This document shows, piece by piece, positions 7,679-17,176 of a stretch of 64,000 bases of DNA. The stretch is taken from contig CAITIE010000106.1 of assembly GCA_903892355.1 (NCBI GenBank), positions 1 to 64,000 on the forward strand, given 5' to 3'. Positions within the stretch are counted from its first letter, which is position 1. Each line of letters opens with the position of its first letter. A model generated the notes under the pieces. That model saw only the letters and a list, made by a program, of their open reading frames with translations, was not told where the DNA came from and searched no databases. Both the position numbers and the translations under genes were made by a program. This stretch comes from an uncultured Pirellula sp. GTDB lineage: Bacteria; Planctomycetota; Planctomycetia; Pirellulales; Pirellulaceae.

Positions 7679-8789
7679 TGTGAATCCCTCCTCGAAAGAC
7701 TTTGCAAGCCAACAGAGTTCCACCGTTTTCGACAGGTGCGATGCTCAGATTACCACCAATTAGTCCAGCGCGATACTGCATCGTCTTGAGTCCCATGCCG
7801 GTCTTTGATGTTGGGGGATCGAAACCGCAACCATCATCGGCAACCTTGAGTACGAGATGGCCATTTTCAACTCCGAGTTCGATGAGTATATGCTCAGGCT
7901 TTGCGTGTTTTAAAGCATTGGTAACGGCTTCTTGTGCGATTCGATAAAGATGCGTTGCGGTGCTGCTGTCGGAGATAGTGATTGGTTCTTCGCATTTGAA
8001 GGCGCAATGGACCGATTTCAAATTGTCTGTCCTCGCAGCCAACTCACGTAAAGAATCCATGAAGCCGTTGGAGTCGAGTCGGGTAGAAACCAAATCCTTC
8101 GAGATGTCGCGGATTTCCTGGTGGGCACGCGTCAATCCGGCGAGTATCTTGCGCGAAAGATCCCTGAAGGGTTCGACAATACCTGCAGGAATCGACTGTG
8201 ACTCACGATTGAGGTTATTGAGAAGTGTCTGCGCCAGCATCCCAATACCTGCTAGTTCCTGTTGAACACTGTCATGCAGATCTTGTCCGATACGGAGTTG
8301 CTCATTATCGGCGATGGACAAAATATCTCGCTGGAGGTTCTTGCGCTCGCTGATATCTCGGATAATCCCCGTGAACAGTCCCAACTGGCCCACTTCACTA
8401 ACTGCCAGATCGACGGGAAAGATCGTACCGTCCTTACGTTTTCCCATCGCCTCGCGACCGCTCCCGATGATCTTCGCTTCCCCGGTGGCAAGGTATCGCT
8501 TCAAATATTGTCCATGTTCATGGCTATACGGGGTCGGCATGAGAATGCTTACATTTTGGCCGACCAATTCGTTGGGGCCATATCCAAAAATACGCTCCGT
8601 CGCAGGATTTGCTGAGACCATGATCCCACGTTGATCAATGGTGATGATCGCATCGGAAGCAGTGCTAAGAATCGCTCGCAATTGCGCTTCCCGTGCCCTC
8701 AATGCATCTTCTGCGCATTGGGTCTCGTTGGTTTTTGGAGCATCGTCGCTGCGATCTGACGGGGAGAGTAAGGAATCATCTGGGCGCAT
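7647..8789 (-). CDS. PAS-domain sensor histidine kinase (HisKA_3 type)
   Basis: About 380 residues with no membrane segment, so probably cytosolic. A FixL-like PAS domain covers roughly residues 32-147 (AILSTASDAIITID, ANPATERIFGY, KRKDGTIFPVDLAV, FTGIIRDISERK). The dimerisation/phosphoacceptor motif is GQDLHDSVQQELAGIG with His172. The HATPase_c domain has the N-box AQEAVTNALKHA, the G1 box DDGCGFDPP and the G2 box GMGLKTM. This is the NarX/DegS class that pairs with LuxR-type regulators, as in the overlapping downstream gene. Haem binding is not assured: the PAS domain resembles FixL in its C-terminal part only. A TTG at 8813 is an alternative start. Confidence 0.94.
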   Translation of the reverse strand: MRPDDSLLSPSDRSDDAPKTNETQCAEDALRAREAQLRAILSTASDAIITIDQRGIMVSANPATERIFGYGPNELVGQNVSILMPTPYSHEHGQYLKRYLATGEAKIIGSGREAMGKRKDGTIFPVDLAVSEVGQLGLFTGIIRDISERKNLQRDILSIADNEQLRIGQDLHDSVQQELAGIGMLAQTLLNNLNRESQSIPAGIVEPFRDLSRKILAGLTRAHQEIRDISKDLVSTRLDSNGFMDSLRELAARTDNLKSVHCAFKCEEPITISDSSTATHLYRIAQEAVTNALKHAKPEHILIELGVENGHLVLKVADDGCGFDPPTSKTGMGLKTMQYRAGLIGGNLSIAPVENGGTLLACKVFRGGIHNEEWHAQQQK

Positions 8790-8846
8790 GGGGGGCTCTG
8801 GATACTCTACCAAAGTCTGGAGTCAGGGTGGTTTCCATGCGGTTGG

Positions 8847-8874
8847 TTCGCTCGCATGAATTCGCTCGCATGAA
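8847..8874. repeat. 14-bp tandem duplication
   Basis: ttcgctcgcatgaa occurs at 8847-8860 and again directly at 8861-8874, in the remains of the esterase pseudogene upstream of the kinase gene. Confidence 0.9.
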
Positions 8875-8889
8875 AACGATTAGTCCTTC

Positions 8890-9268
8890 AACGATAACGC
8901 CCTCTACCGGAACAGCTTTGGCGCGAATTCCCTTAAGATATTCGCGCCAGACGATCCACGTATGGGGCGCCGTCCCGTTCAGTATACTCGACATCGAATT
9001 GGTGACGGCGGAACATATCCACGGTCGGTTGCGATGTTTTCACCGGAAAATCGTCTTTGCCAGTGGCGAACCAGAAAACCTTGAGATCTTTCTTGAGTCC
9101 GGTGTCGTCGAGGATCCGAAAGGTAACGCGACCCTCGCCCACTTCGGGGGAAACAACCCACGGTCCTTGTTGGAACTACGCATGGATCGATGCAGTGAGA
9201 CTGAAGAACAGTGCGAGTCCGCCTAGGATCCCAAGAGAACGTGCGAGTAAGCTATTGAAGAGTTGCAT
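8890..9268 (-). pseudogene. Decayed esterase (enterochelin esterase-like) remnant
   Basis: The minus strand from ATG 9268 reads a complete signal peptide, MQLFNSLLARSLGILGG ... SIHA, then a TAG. In the same frame beyond the TAG come the mature start of an esterase-family protein (VVSPEVGEGRVTFRI) and then, at once, the C-terminal part (KDLKVFWFATGKDDF, VDMFRRHQFDVEYTERDG). Around 8962-8972 the frame shifts by one base and continues as APHTWIVWREYL, corresponding to the family end GGHTW-x-x-WRxYL. The catalytic core with the nucleophilic serine is deleted (roughly 200 residues expected). So there is one in-frame stop, one internal deletion and one frameshift. The 3' limit is approximate, since the second frame stays open to 8776. 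It is clearly non-functional as an esterase. Confidence 0.85.
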
Positions 9269-9368
9269 GTCATCTACGCTGAATAAAGATTGACGTAGCG
9301 ATGCGTACCGACCTTTTAGCTGCCGATGAACAACCAAGCGGCAATGATCGCAAAATGCCTGCGATGTC

Positions 9369-9989
9369 TTAGTTTGCTAACGGGGTTCTCGGGAAGTGCT
9401 TCACGCCTGGGAATGTGGCGATAACCGATCGCCCAATCCATTCCATCGCGTGCGTCCACATCATGTTCTCATCGGCGAATACCAACTGCGGTATAGCAGG
9501 CATCACGTGCCACTCGCCTGCAACAATCTCTTCTTCGAGTTGCGATTTGCTCCATGTCGCATGCCCGATAAACCAACGTAGATGTTCCGGAGTGAGCGTC
9601 GCCAACTTCTTCAATGTGTCGACTTGCGCGGACATATAAACGCCGTGATCATTGCCCCCCTCAGCGAGCGTTGAATCGTTGTGCAGCGCGACAATGGGGC
9701 CATTCTGAGGTCCACCGAAATTGAAGTGGAACGGCGGCAAATGAGTTAAGTCGGTTCCTTGGAACTCTTGGCTGCCAAGCAACGCGGCCAGGACTGGTTT
9801 GGGATCGATCGCCATCGGTCGATTCAGCATGATGCCTACGGTCGAATCATCGCTATGCTCAACAATCAAGCAGACAGCGTTGGCGAAAAGAGGATCGGTC
9901 ACCGACGGCGTGGCCGCCAAAATGCAGCCCGCCAACGAAACCCGGTCTGGCGCTTCGCTTTGGTTTGATTTGGAAGGAATCCTGCTCAT
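9369..9989 (-). CDS. YqgE/AlgH family protein (DUF179)
   Basis: A 206-residue protein of the YqgE/AlgH family, which is widespread and structurally known but lacks a settled biochemical role; AlgH was linked to alginate regulation in Pseudomonas. Family features are LAGCILAATPSVTDPLFA near the start, VCLIVEHSDDSTVGIMLNRP, then FNFGGPQNGPIVALH and HLRWFIGHATWSKSQLEEEI. ATG 9989 is used because family similarity begins right after it; the frame is open upstream to 10319 without similarity. It is about the usual family length and is encoded alone between the pseudogene and the membrane pair. Confidence 0.92.
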   Translation of the reverse strand: MSRIPSKSNQSEAPDRVSLAGCILAATPSVTDPLFANAVCLIVEHSDDSTVGIMLNRPMAIDPKPVLAALLGSQEFQGTDLTHLPPFHFNFGGPQNGPIVALHNDSTLAEGGNDHGVYMSAQVDTLKKLATLTPEHLRWFIGHATWSKSQLEEEIVAGEWHVMPAIPQLVFADENMMWTHAMEWIGRSVIATFPGVKHFPRTPLAN

Positions 9990-10140
9990 ATCAGCAAAAC
10001 CCGTAAAGAATGACTCGCGACAACACCCAAAATTGACAGCCAGCGGCTGAAACTGTGTTTCAATTGTGCAATTGTCGTGCCAATGGAATAGACGTTCGTC
10101 GGACCGACAAGGTTCGCGTTTCGCGGTAACTCGGTTGTCT

Positions 10141-11079
10141 TCACTCGTTTTTTGAAGTCTTGACGGGATTACGACGCTTGGGCCATTTGAGCCAAACCAG
10201 TAGGCCTGCCACGGCCACCGCTGTGATGAGGACCCATGTCCACTCGGTTCGCTTGCCGATCTCCTCCGCGATCGGTTTGGCGATTTGGCTGCTCGCGACC
10301 TCGGCCACTTGGATCGCACCGTCTAGGAAGGGCTCGGGGTTGGCGACGAAGGCGGCCAGCGTGGTTCCGGTGAGCAGGGCGAGTTTGTTTCGCCAAACGA
10401 AGTCCATAGCGCGATCCCCGTACTTGCCAAGGATCGCCAACACATCGGTATTGGTGGCGAGTGAGCGAGTGCTCGGGTCTTCAGCGAGGATCGCCAGGCG
10501 GCGTCCTCCTTGCGCGGTCAATTGATTCAATGCGGCCACCGATGGCTTTCCCGATTGCGCTAAAACTTTCTCGGCGATGGTTCCGTGACGCATCAGCGAT
10601 ACTCCAGCATCATCCCCCAGGTTCGCGATGAGACTTCGCCGAGCTGGGTTCTGAACCGCCCAAATTGCGTCGTCACCGTGGCGCGCCAGCATGCGAGCAA
10701 CCACGACCGACTCTTCACCCGCTTCCTCCATCAACGTCACTGCCCGCGGTCCAACGCGAGTGATTGCTTCGCTCCCTTCTGTCCCCAGTTTCGCCAGCAA
10801 AGGCTGCACCCGTGTCGCCAAACGGTCCGCGCCTTCCTCAGCAACTTCTTTGGTGAACTTCTTAGAAATCTGTTCGACCAGTTCGCGAGCCACCGACAAT
10901 TTGCCTTGGCCATAGACCGGTGCTGCAGAAACAGAGATGCCCATCCATGCCGTGATGATCGCTACAGGAAGGATCGCAACCGGCATGACCGCGATGGGTC
11001 GATCCCCAATGCTGCGACTTGTTTGATGATCACTTCGATGACCACTTCGTCTGCGCATGTTGTCTTGTTGGTCCTGCAT
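10141..11079 (-). CDS. Membrane-anchored protein of unknown function (second gene of a pair)
   Basis: A 312-residue protein. An N-terminal hydrophobic stretch (PVAILPVAIITAWMGISVSA) is probably a signal sequence. A helical, charged middle follows, with repeated leucine/alanine-rich segments (ELVEQISKKFTKEVAEEGAD, VVVARMLARHGDDAIWAVQ) that look like HEAT-type or coiled helices. A C-terminal membrane segment (WVLITAVAVAGLLVWLKWP) ends in a basic tail. It would lie mostly outside the cytoplasm, anchored at the C-terminus. ATG 11079 has AAGGAG nine bases upstream, which favours it over the ATG at 11145. It lies 110 bases downstream of the next gene on the same strand. No homologue with a known function is recognised. 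Confidence 0.75.
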   Translation of the reverse strand: MQDQQDNMRRRSGHRSDHQTSRSIGDRPIAVMPVAILPVAIITAWMGISVSAAPVYGQGKLSVARELVEQISKKFTKEVAEEGADRLATRVQPLLAKLGTEGSEAITRVGPRAVTLMEEAGEESVVVARMLARHGDDAIWAVQNPARRSLIANLGDDAGVSLMRHGTIAEKVLAQSGKPSVAALNQLTAQGGRRLAILAEDPSTRSLATNTDVLAILGKYGDRAMDFVWRNKLALLTGTTLAAFVANPEPFLDGAIQVAEVASSQIAKPIAEEIGKRTEWTWVLITAVAVAGLLVWLKWPKRRNPVKTSKNE

Positions 11080-11189
11080 CGCCCAATTCTCCTTGTCATC
11101 TGACTGGCTGTCATTCGCGTGGCTCACACTCCCGTGGATCGTCAATTTCCCGGGATCCGTGTGCCAGTCGGTGGTGCCGCTGCGTTGTT

Positions 11190-12191
11190 CTAATTTAGTG
11201 CGTTTTGTAGCATCTCGTCCACTGCGGTTCGTCGTACCGCCTCGCGTTCCAAAGCAATCTTGCGAAACAAACCGCGAAGTCCGGGGGTTTGTTCATCTCC
11301 ATCGCAGATCAGTTGATGGAGGGATCCTAAATGATCTGCTAGTTGGAGGGCGAGTTCGATTTCCGGATCAGCCCACCAATCCCACAATCGCGTCACCAAT
11401 TGGTCGACCACCAAGCTTGCCAATAATCCAACTCCTAAAGTAGCCCAACTCGACGCGGCCCCTGCGCTTAAAATGCCACCGGAGACTCCGAGCCTGATGG
11501 CTACCTGCGCTAATACTTCTCCAGCCAGCAGCGATACCAATTGCGTGTTTACATTAGCATATAGATCGCTTCCTGCTTTCTCGGATGCGTTTGAGAGCGC
11601 TTCGTCGAACTTGGTTGATAGCGTCTCTTGATCGATCCCATGCAAGCTCTCGAAACCAGGCAGATCCTCGATATCGGCTCTCATATCGACCAGCATTTCG
11701 TTTTCGATGTCTCGAACTCGAAGGATGTAATCACGGATCGTCTGTTCGATCGCCCGTTCCAAGTCCCGCGACGATAAAACTTTGGATTCGAACTCCTGCT
11801 TCAAGAATGCTTCGTGCTCACCTCCACGACGCAGCGGGATGGCATCCAAAACCATTTTCCATTTGCTGGTCCCGCCAAGGCATACCGCAGTGAATGGGAG
11901 TATCCCATCGTGGGCTTTGGCAAAGAGGGGATCGATGCTGGGGAAGTCGTTCAGTGCCAGTTCTTCGGTCCGCTCCTTGGCTCGCAGCAAGTGAACTGCC
12001 AGCCGCTGCTTGGCCTGTGCAATCCTTTCCTCGCGACTCGGAGGAGGCGGTTCCACCGCAACCATCGAAACCGTTTCCCGAGTGGAGGCGTTCCTTGCTC
12101 CGTTCCAAAAATAACCAAGTGAGCCAACGAAGCAGATCGTGGCCAGTAGCAGCCACCCGAGGTTGCGTTTCCAGTTTCTGGCAAGTTTCAT
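11190..12191 (-). CDS. Membrane protein of unknown function (first gene of a pair)
   Basis: A 333-residue protein with a basic N-terminus and one membrane segment (LGWLLLATICFVGSLGYFW). A charged helical region follows (EERIAQAKQRLAVHLLRAKE), then a glycine/alanine-rich hydrophobic segment around residues 235-275 (LGVSGGILSAGAASSWATLG, LLASLVVDQLV) that could insert into a membrane. An acidic, helical C-terminus ends the protein. It is read in the same direction as the 10141-11079 gene, so the two probably form an operon. ATG 12191 is chosen because it places the basic residues directly before the membrane segment; ATG 12242 is possible. The function is unknown. Confidence 0.75.
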   Translation of the reverse strand: MKLARNWKRNLGWLLLATICFVGSLGYFWNGARNASTRETVSMVAVEPPPPSREERIAQAKQRLAVHLLRAKERTEELALNDFPSIDPLFAKAHDGILPFTAVCLGGTSKWKMVLDAIPLRRGGEHEAFLKQEFESKVLSSRDLERAIEQTIRDYILRVRDIENEMLVDMRADIEDLPGFESLHGIDQETLSTKFDEALSNASEKAGSDLYANVNTQLVSLLAGEVLAQVAIRLGVSGGILSAGAASSWATLGVGLLASLVVDQLVTRLWDWWADPEIELALQLADHLGSLHQLICDGDEQTPGLRGLFRKIALEREAVRRTAVDEMLQNALN

Positions 12192-12444
12192 AACCCGATT
12201 CCAGTTGCTTGCGGCATGCCCGTAGGTTGCATATCTGTGCAATGCATTATGAACGTTACGAACCCTAAAAACGGACCTGAGTTCCTGGCGTTCCCTTGTT
12301 TCAATCCAGTTTGGTTCACCATCTGCGAATCGTTTTCTCGATCGAGATTATTGGTTCGTATGGGTCCAAGAACACCTATCCGCGACCTTTCCAAGTATCG
12401 ACCTAGCACATGGATGTGCTATCGGATTATTTACCGAAGCCACC

Positions 12445-13530
12445 ATGGTTCCAAATTTTATTCAGAAGCCGATCGGCGCCGTAACTCTATTGGGAACCGC
12501 CATCGGGGCTCCCTACGCGATTTTTGAGACCGACGCGGGGACTTCCGCACGGGTGGTGGTTCAGCAGTGGATGGACCCAGCCACGGCCCCCGCAGCTCCC
12601 TCTTGGGCTGGGGATCCCAATCAAATGCCCGCCGTTCCGGCGGCAGCCCAAGTCAATTCCTTTCCGATGACAGGCGCTTGGACAGTTCCAACGGGCACGC
12701 CTATTGCCGGGGGGGCTGTTCCTCCCGTTGCGAATGCCTACCCGGGCACGAGTTACCCCGGAACCATCTATCCAGGGGCTGCGCCGAGTCCGTTCGGAGC
12801 TGTGGTTTCCCCGGTTGCGACTTCTTCACCGGTAACAACTGCGGTTCCTGCTATTCCCTCGGCAGCGGGAAACGGCCAAGTTTTCTTTTCAGGAAGTGCT
12901 CCGTCACAGTATGCCGCAAGTCCCCAATACGGTGCTAGTCCACAATACGGTGCTAGTCCCCAATACGGTGTTAACGCACCAGAGGGGAATCCTACTCTTG
13001 GTCCTGCTGCAGGTGCTGGCCCAGGTCCAAGCTTGAGCGGGGGCGAAATCCATGATTTACGAGAAGTCGTACGGTTTGATATTACTCCTGCGCAAGTGAC
13101 CCAGCGTTTTTCACGGGTTACCACCGTATTGTCGAATGTGCAGATGGATGGACTGCGAGTACCCGTTGTCACTGGAACGTTGCCGACCGATATCGCTGGC
13201 ACCCTCACGTACTATTTCGATGCCAACAAAACGGTCCAACGCATCCAGCTTCACGGGACCACTGGCGACCCTTCGTTGATCGCAAACCTTATGGTTGAGT
13301 ACTACCGATTGAAACCGGAACAGAGCCTCGGTGGGCAGCTTTTTACGACGCGATGGAACAACCGAGTGACCAGCGTCATGCATGTCACACCGGCACCGGT
13401 GGTTTACGCAGGGGCCAGCAACGCGAGATTCGCGGTTTTTCTGGAGCTGAATCAGCCTTCGAGCCAATACGCGCTGAGCGAAGAGGCATCGCAAACGCTT
13501 GGGCAGACGCAAGCGACCCAGCGTTGGTGA
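12445..13530 (+). CDS. Planctomycete protein with Pro/Ala/Gly/Tyr-rich centre (possibly DUF6690)
   Basis: A 361-residue protein. The N-terminus (PIGAVTLLGTAIGAPYAIFE) is a short hydrophobic stretch. Residues about 40-200 are low-complexity Pro/Ala/Gly/Tyr, with repeats of SPQYGA. The last 160 residues form a conserved globular domain (VVRFDITPAQVTQRFSRVTT, GTLTYYFDANKTVQRIQLHG, RWNNRVTSVMHVTPA) of the type found in a planctomycete-specific family that I believe is DUF6690. The domain assignment is from memory and moderate. It may act in the periplasm. The gene stands alone. No enzyme motif is visible. Confidence 0.78.
   Translation: MVPNFIQKPIGAVTLLGTAIGAPYAIFETDAGTSARVVVQQWMDPATAPAAPSWAGDPNQMPAVPAAAQVNSFPMTGAWTVPTGTPIAGGAVPPVANAYPGTSYPGTIYPGAAPSPFGAVVSPVATSSPVTTAVPAIPSAAGNGQVFFSGSAPSQYAASPQYGASPQYGASPQYGVNAPEGNPTLGPAAGAGPGPSLSGGEIHDLREVVRFDITPAQVTQRFSRVTTVLSNVQMDGLRVPVVTGTLPTDIAGTLTYYFDANKTVQRIQLHGTTGDPSLIANLMVEYYRLKPEQSLGGQLFTTRWNNRVTSVMHVTPAPVVYAGASNARFAVFLELNQPSSQYALSEEASQTLGQTQATQRW
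12919..12972 (+). repeat. In-frame 18-bp repeats coding SPQYGA
   Basis: Three adjacent copies of agtccccaatacggtgct (12919-12936, 12937-12954, 12955-12972), nearly identical, extend the low-complexity centre of the protein by six residues each. Confidence 0.85.
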
Positions 13531-13735
13531 TTTTGGGTTGGGTATCCTGGGTTTGCATTCTTTTGCCGAAGGACTGGGATTTGGACAGTTCTGCGACATC
13601 CTCTTCCTAAGAATGCCTCTTTTTTGTCCAGACGATTCTCATTCCTGTGAGGCAATCTACCATGGTATTGGTCTCTGCGGTTCGCCCCAATTGACCCAAT
13701 TACTCCATCGGTCGTCCTAGAACGTCTGACGTTTC

Positions 13736-14767
13736 ATGAAATCACGCAACCATCGCAGGCTCGCGTTTACGCTTGTTGAACTGCTCGTCGTCATCGCCAT
13801 TATCGGGATCTTGGTTGGCCTGCTGTTGCCGGCTGTACAAGCGGCTCGCGAGGCGGCCCGCCGGATGTCCTGCAGCAATAACATTCGGCAGCTGGGATTG
13901 GCGATGCACAACTATGAAGCTGCGGTCAAGCGGATTCCGCCGAGCGCTTGCATCAACCCCAAGGTTACGACGAATGCATCGTGGAGTATTCACGGACGGC
14001 TTTTCCCATACCTTGAACAAAACGTGCTTGCCAATCAAATCGACCTGAGCAGGAACTGGTCGAATTACCCGGTCCTGAGCCGGTATCGAGTCCCAACCTA
14101 TGTATGCCCTTCGGATCCCCGATCGGACATCACTCGCGACACCAGTGCGACAGGTAGCTCCGTTCAGTTCTTCCTTTATCCCACCAATTACGCGTTTAAC
14201 CTAGGCTCCTGGTTCATCTATGATCCTGTCAGCAATCGCGGTGGGGACGGGGTAACTCATCCGAACTCCGAACTGCGGTTTGCCCATGTCGTGGATGGGC
14301 TGAGCAAGACGCTATGGGCGGCCGAAGTGCATTCATGGCAAGCGTACACGCGCAATGGCGGCCCCCCGACGACCTCTATGCCTCAATCCATTGCAGAAGT
14401 CGCCGTTCTCGCGAATAGCGGCTTGAAGGACCGTATCCTTCCAGATCGAACTGGGACTGGCCGTACCGAATGGACCAATGGACACTCACACCACAGTGGC
14501 TTTACGGTGACCCTGGGACCTAATACCTTGGTTCCGTTCACTTTCAACGGGGTTGTGTACAACATCGACTACAACTCCCAGCAAGAGGGGTCCAGTACCA
14601 CTCGACCCAGTTATGGAGTGTTGACGTCGCGCAGTTGGCACGGCGGCTTAGTCCACGTCTGCTTGATGGATGCTTCGGTTCAGCCGATCAACAACAACAT
14701 CGACCTTCGCATCTGGCGAGCCCTCGGAACGCGGGCAGAAGCAGATTCGTCAGAACTCGAGCAGTAA
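13736..14767 (+). CDS. DUF1559 protein with type IV pilin-like N-terminus (second copy)
   Basis: A 343-residue paralogue of the 5807 protein. It opens with the prepilin motif [20 protein letters not shown] followed by [20 protein letters not shown] and the LAMHNYEAA segment. The centre has VCPSDPRSD and [19 protein letters not shown]. The C-terminal [19 protein letters not shown] matches the family end motif. The beginning is nearly identical to the other copy while the body has diverged, which is typical of this expanded family. It is expected to be membrane-inserted or exported; the function is not established. ATG 13736 starts the basic residues before the pilin-like helix. Confidence 0.92.
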   Translation: MKSRNHRRLAFTLVELLVVIAIIGILVGLLLPAVQAAREAARRMSCSNNIRQLGLAMHNYEAAVKRIPPSACINPKVTTNASWSIHGRLFPYLEQNVLANQIDLSRNWSNYPVLSRYRVPTYVCPSDPRSDITRDTSATGSSVQFFLYPTNYAFNLGSWFIYDPVSNRGGDGVTHPNSELRFAHVVDGLSKTLWAAEVHSWQAYTRNGGPPTTSMPQSIAEVAVLANSGLKDRILPDRTGTGRTEWTNGHSHHSGFTVTLGPNTLVPFTFNGVVYNIDYNSQQEGSSTTRPSYGVLTSRSWHGGLVHVCLMDASVQPINNNIDLRIWRALGTRAEADSSELEQ

Positions 14768-14779
14768 TCAGCTGTCAAT

Positions 14780-15334
14780 TCAGCTGCTGGCCGCGGGCCG
14801 ATTTCCTGTCGACGTCTTCAAAAGGGATTCCAGCAACGGTATGTCGCGACCGATCGCAGTGACACCCAGAAATTTCTCGACGTTGGCAGCCAGCTTGGAA
14901 CCTTCCAATCCTTCGGGAGCATGAAGATAAAACAATCGCTCTGCGAGTGAAAACTCTTCCGTTGGCGATTTCGCAACCTCGATCGCTCGCAGGTTTGGCT
15001 CTATGGTTGGTTGAGATAGGAAGAAACAGTGGACGGTTTCTGGCGACGTCGAGGCCTTGAACGGATTGCCAGCGATCGCGGATTCCAGCGACGTAGGACT
15101 TAGTAGGTGGACGTATGGTTTGAGAACGTGGCGAGCTTCCAGCCTTCGAGCGATCTTTTGTGCCATCGAAGAGATCGAACGCGTCGATGATTCGAAGACG
15201 ATGTTGCCGGATTGGTGGAGGATTCGCACGTTTTCAAAATCCAGCGAACGCATATCGCGTTGCAAATCCGAAAACGACAGCGCGGTTTTGCCGCCGATGT
15301 GAACACTTCTCAGCAGAGCGATCCAGGTTTGCAT
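14780..15334 (-). CDS. DUF1697 family protein
   Basis: A 184-residue cytosolic protein. The opening MQTWIALLRSVHIGGKTAL (family: LLRGINVGGKN) and LRSLDFENVRILHQSGNIVF (family: GF.NVRTYIQSGNVVF) identify DUF1697. The family is common and of unknown function. It lies 46 bases downstream of aspS on the same strand and could be read through from it. ATG 15334 starts the conserved block directly. The length agrees with the family norm of about 180. Confidence 0.9.
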   Translation of the reverse strand: MQTWIALLRSVHIGGKTALSFSDLQRDMRSLDFENVRILHQSGNIVFESSTRSISSMAQKIARRLEARHVLKPYVHLLSPTSLESAIAGNPFKASTSPETVHCFFLSQPTIEPNLRAIEVAKSPTEEFSLAERLFYLHAPEGLEGSKLAANVEKFLGVTAIGRDIPLLESLLKTSTGNRPAASS

Positions 15335-15380
15335 AGTTATTTGGGGCCTAACCGGTTACCGTGAAATCAAAGGTACCTGG

Positions 15381-17174
15381 CTAGCTTCCTGGATTGGCTG
15401 ATTTCTTTGGATCGCCAACGATCGCGATTCGCAATTCACGCAGTTGTTTTTCGCTGACATAGGATGGCGCTCCCATCATGAGGTCTTCCGCTTTTTGATT
15501 CATCGGGAAGAGGATGACCTCACGGATGTTCGGTTCGTCTGCCAGCAGCATCACGATTCGGTCTACCCCTGGCGCGGATCCGCCGTGGGGAGGTGCACCG
15601 TACTTGAATGCGTTGATCATTCCACGGAATTTCTCGTCCACGACGCTTTGGTCGTAACCCGCAATCTCGAATGCTTTGTACATGATCTCGGGTTTGTGAT
15701 TTCGAATCGCTCCGGACGAGAGTTCGATGCCATTGCAAACGATGTCGTACTGGTAAGCGAGGATGTCGAGCGGGTCCTTCGACTCGAGAGCTTCCATTTC
15801 TCCTTGAGGCATCGAGAACGGGTTGTGGCTGAAGATGACGCGTTGGTCGAGTTCGTCCCATTCGTACATCGGGAAATCGACGATCCAGCAAAACTTGAAG
15901 GTGTTTTGTTCGATAAGATCGAGTTCGGTGCCAACGCGAGTTCGCGCGAGGCCTGCGAGTTTTGCTGCGTTGCCAGGCTTGTCGCAAGCGAAAAAGACTC
16001 CATCGTTTGGGCCGAGACCCATTTTCTCAACGAGTTGTGCCACACGTTCTGGGCCTAGGTTCTTCGCAATACCGCCACCTTCACCACCTTTGAAGTTGAT
16101 GTAGGCCAATCCTGCAAAACCTTCATCGCGAGCCCATTGGTTGGTCTGGTCGAAGAAACTTCGGGGACGTGGTCCCGCGTTAGGAGCAGGGATCGCCCGC
16201 ACCACGGACCCGGCATCGATGCTCTTTGCAAAGACCGCGAAAGGGCCATCCTTAAAAATCTCGGTCACATCGGAGATCACGATCGGATTTCGGAGGTCGG
16301 GTTTATCGGACCCGTACTTGAGCATCGACTCTTTGTAAGCAATCCTCGGAAATGGTGGCTTCGTGACACTGCGGCCTTTGGAAAACTCATCGAACACGCC
16401 GTAGAGGACAGGTTCGATCGCGGCGAACACGTCCTCCTGGGTGACGAAGCTCATCTCGAAGTCGAGCTGATAGAACTCGCCTGGCGAGCGGTCGGCGCGA
16501 GCATCCTCGTCTCGAAAGCACGGTGCAATTTGGAAATACCGATCGAATCCGGCCACCATCAAAAGCTGCTTGAACATCTGCGGTGCTTGGGGCAACGCAT
16601 AAAACTTTCCGTGGTGAATCCGCGAGGGTACCAAAAAGTCGCGAGCCCCTTCTGGGCTTGATGCGGTCAAAATCGGGGTTTGGAACTCGGTGAATCCTTG
16701 GTCGATCATACGTCGCCGTAGGCTCGAGATAACTTGGCTCCGTAGAACGATGTTGGCGTGCAGTTTTTCACGCCGCAGATCCAGGAATCGATTCTTCAAT
16801 CGGATTTCCTCCGGATACTCTGCGTTGCCGAAAATCGGGAACGGCAATTCGGCGGCCTCCGAAAGGAGCACGACGCTTGCCGCTTTTACCTCGATCTCAC
16901 CGGTAGGAAGATCCGGATTCACCTTGTCGGCGCCGCGCGAAAGTACTTTCCCTTCGATTCGGATCACCGATTCGAGCTTGAGAGACTCGGTCAATGCGAA
17001 CGCATCGCTATCTCTATCCACGACCACTTGAGTGACTCCATGGTGGTCTCTCAAGTCGACGAACAGCAGATTGCCGTGATCCCTTTTGCGAAACACCCAA
17101 CCCGACAACCGAACCGTTTGCCCGACATGGCTGGAACGGAGCTCGGAACAAAAGTGCGTACGGTAAACGTGCAT
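15381..17174 (-). CDS. aspS: Aspartate--tRNA ligase
   Basis: A 597-residue class IIb aminoacyl-tRNA synthetase of bacterial type, charging tRNA-Asp (or tRNA-Asx) with aspartate. The N-terminal OB-fold anticodon domain is at 1-110 ([20 protein letters not shown]). Motif 2 has [17 protein letters not shown], and the GAD insertion domain is in the middle ([17 protein letters not shown]). Motif 3 is [19 protein letters not shown] near the end. The SPGEFYQLD form of motif 2 is longer than that of Escherichia coli and is also seen in alphaproteobacterial AspRS. Whether it discriminates tRNA-Asn cannot be told here. The start is two bases after the secDF stop, so the genes are cotranscribed. Confidence 0.97.
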   Translation of the reverse strand: MHVYRTHFCSELRSSHVGQTVRLSGWVFRKRDHGNLLFVDLRDHHGVTQVVVDRDSDAFALTESLKLESVIRIEGKVLSRGADKVNPDLPTGEIEVKAASVVLLSEAAELPFPIFGNAEYPEEIRLKNRFLDLRREKLHANIVLRSQVISSLRRRMIDQGFTEFQTPILTASSPEGARDFLVPSRIHHGKFYALPQAPQMFKQLLMVAGFDRYFQIAPCFRDEDARADRSPGEFYQLDFEMSFVTQEDVFAAIEPVLYGVFDEFSKGRSVTKPPFPRIAYKESMLKYGSDKPDLRNPIVISDVTEIFKDGPFAVFAKSIDAGSVVRAIPAPNAGPRPRSFFDQTNQWARDEGFAGLAYINFKGGEGGGIAKNLGPERVAQLVEKMGLGPNDGVFFACDKPGNAAKLAGLARTRVGTELDLIEQNTFKFCWIVDFPMYEWDELDQRVIFSHNPFSMPQGEMEALESKDPLDILAYQYDIVCNGIELSSGAIRNHKPEIMYKAFEIAGYDQSVVDEKFRGMINAFKYGAPPHGGSAPGVDRIVMLLADEPNIREVILFPMNQKAEDLMMGAPSYVSEKQLRELRIAIVGDPKKSANPGS

Positions 17175-17176
17175 GC

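Noticed and set aside
15444-16058. Plus-strand open frame of 204 codons
   Set aside because: Antisense to aspS and without similarity to any protein family I know.
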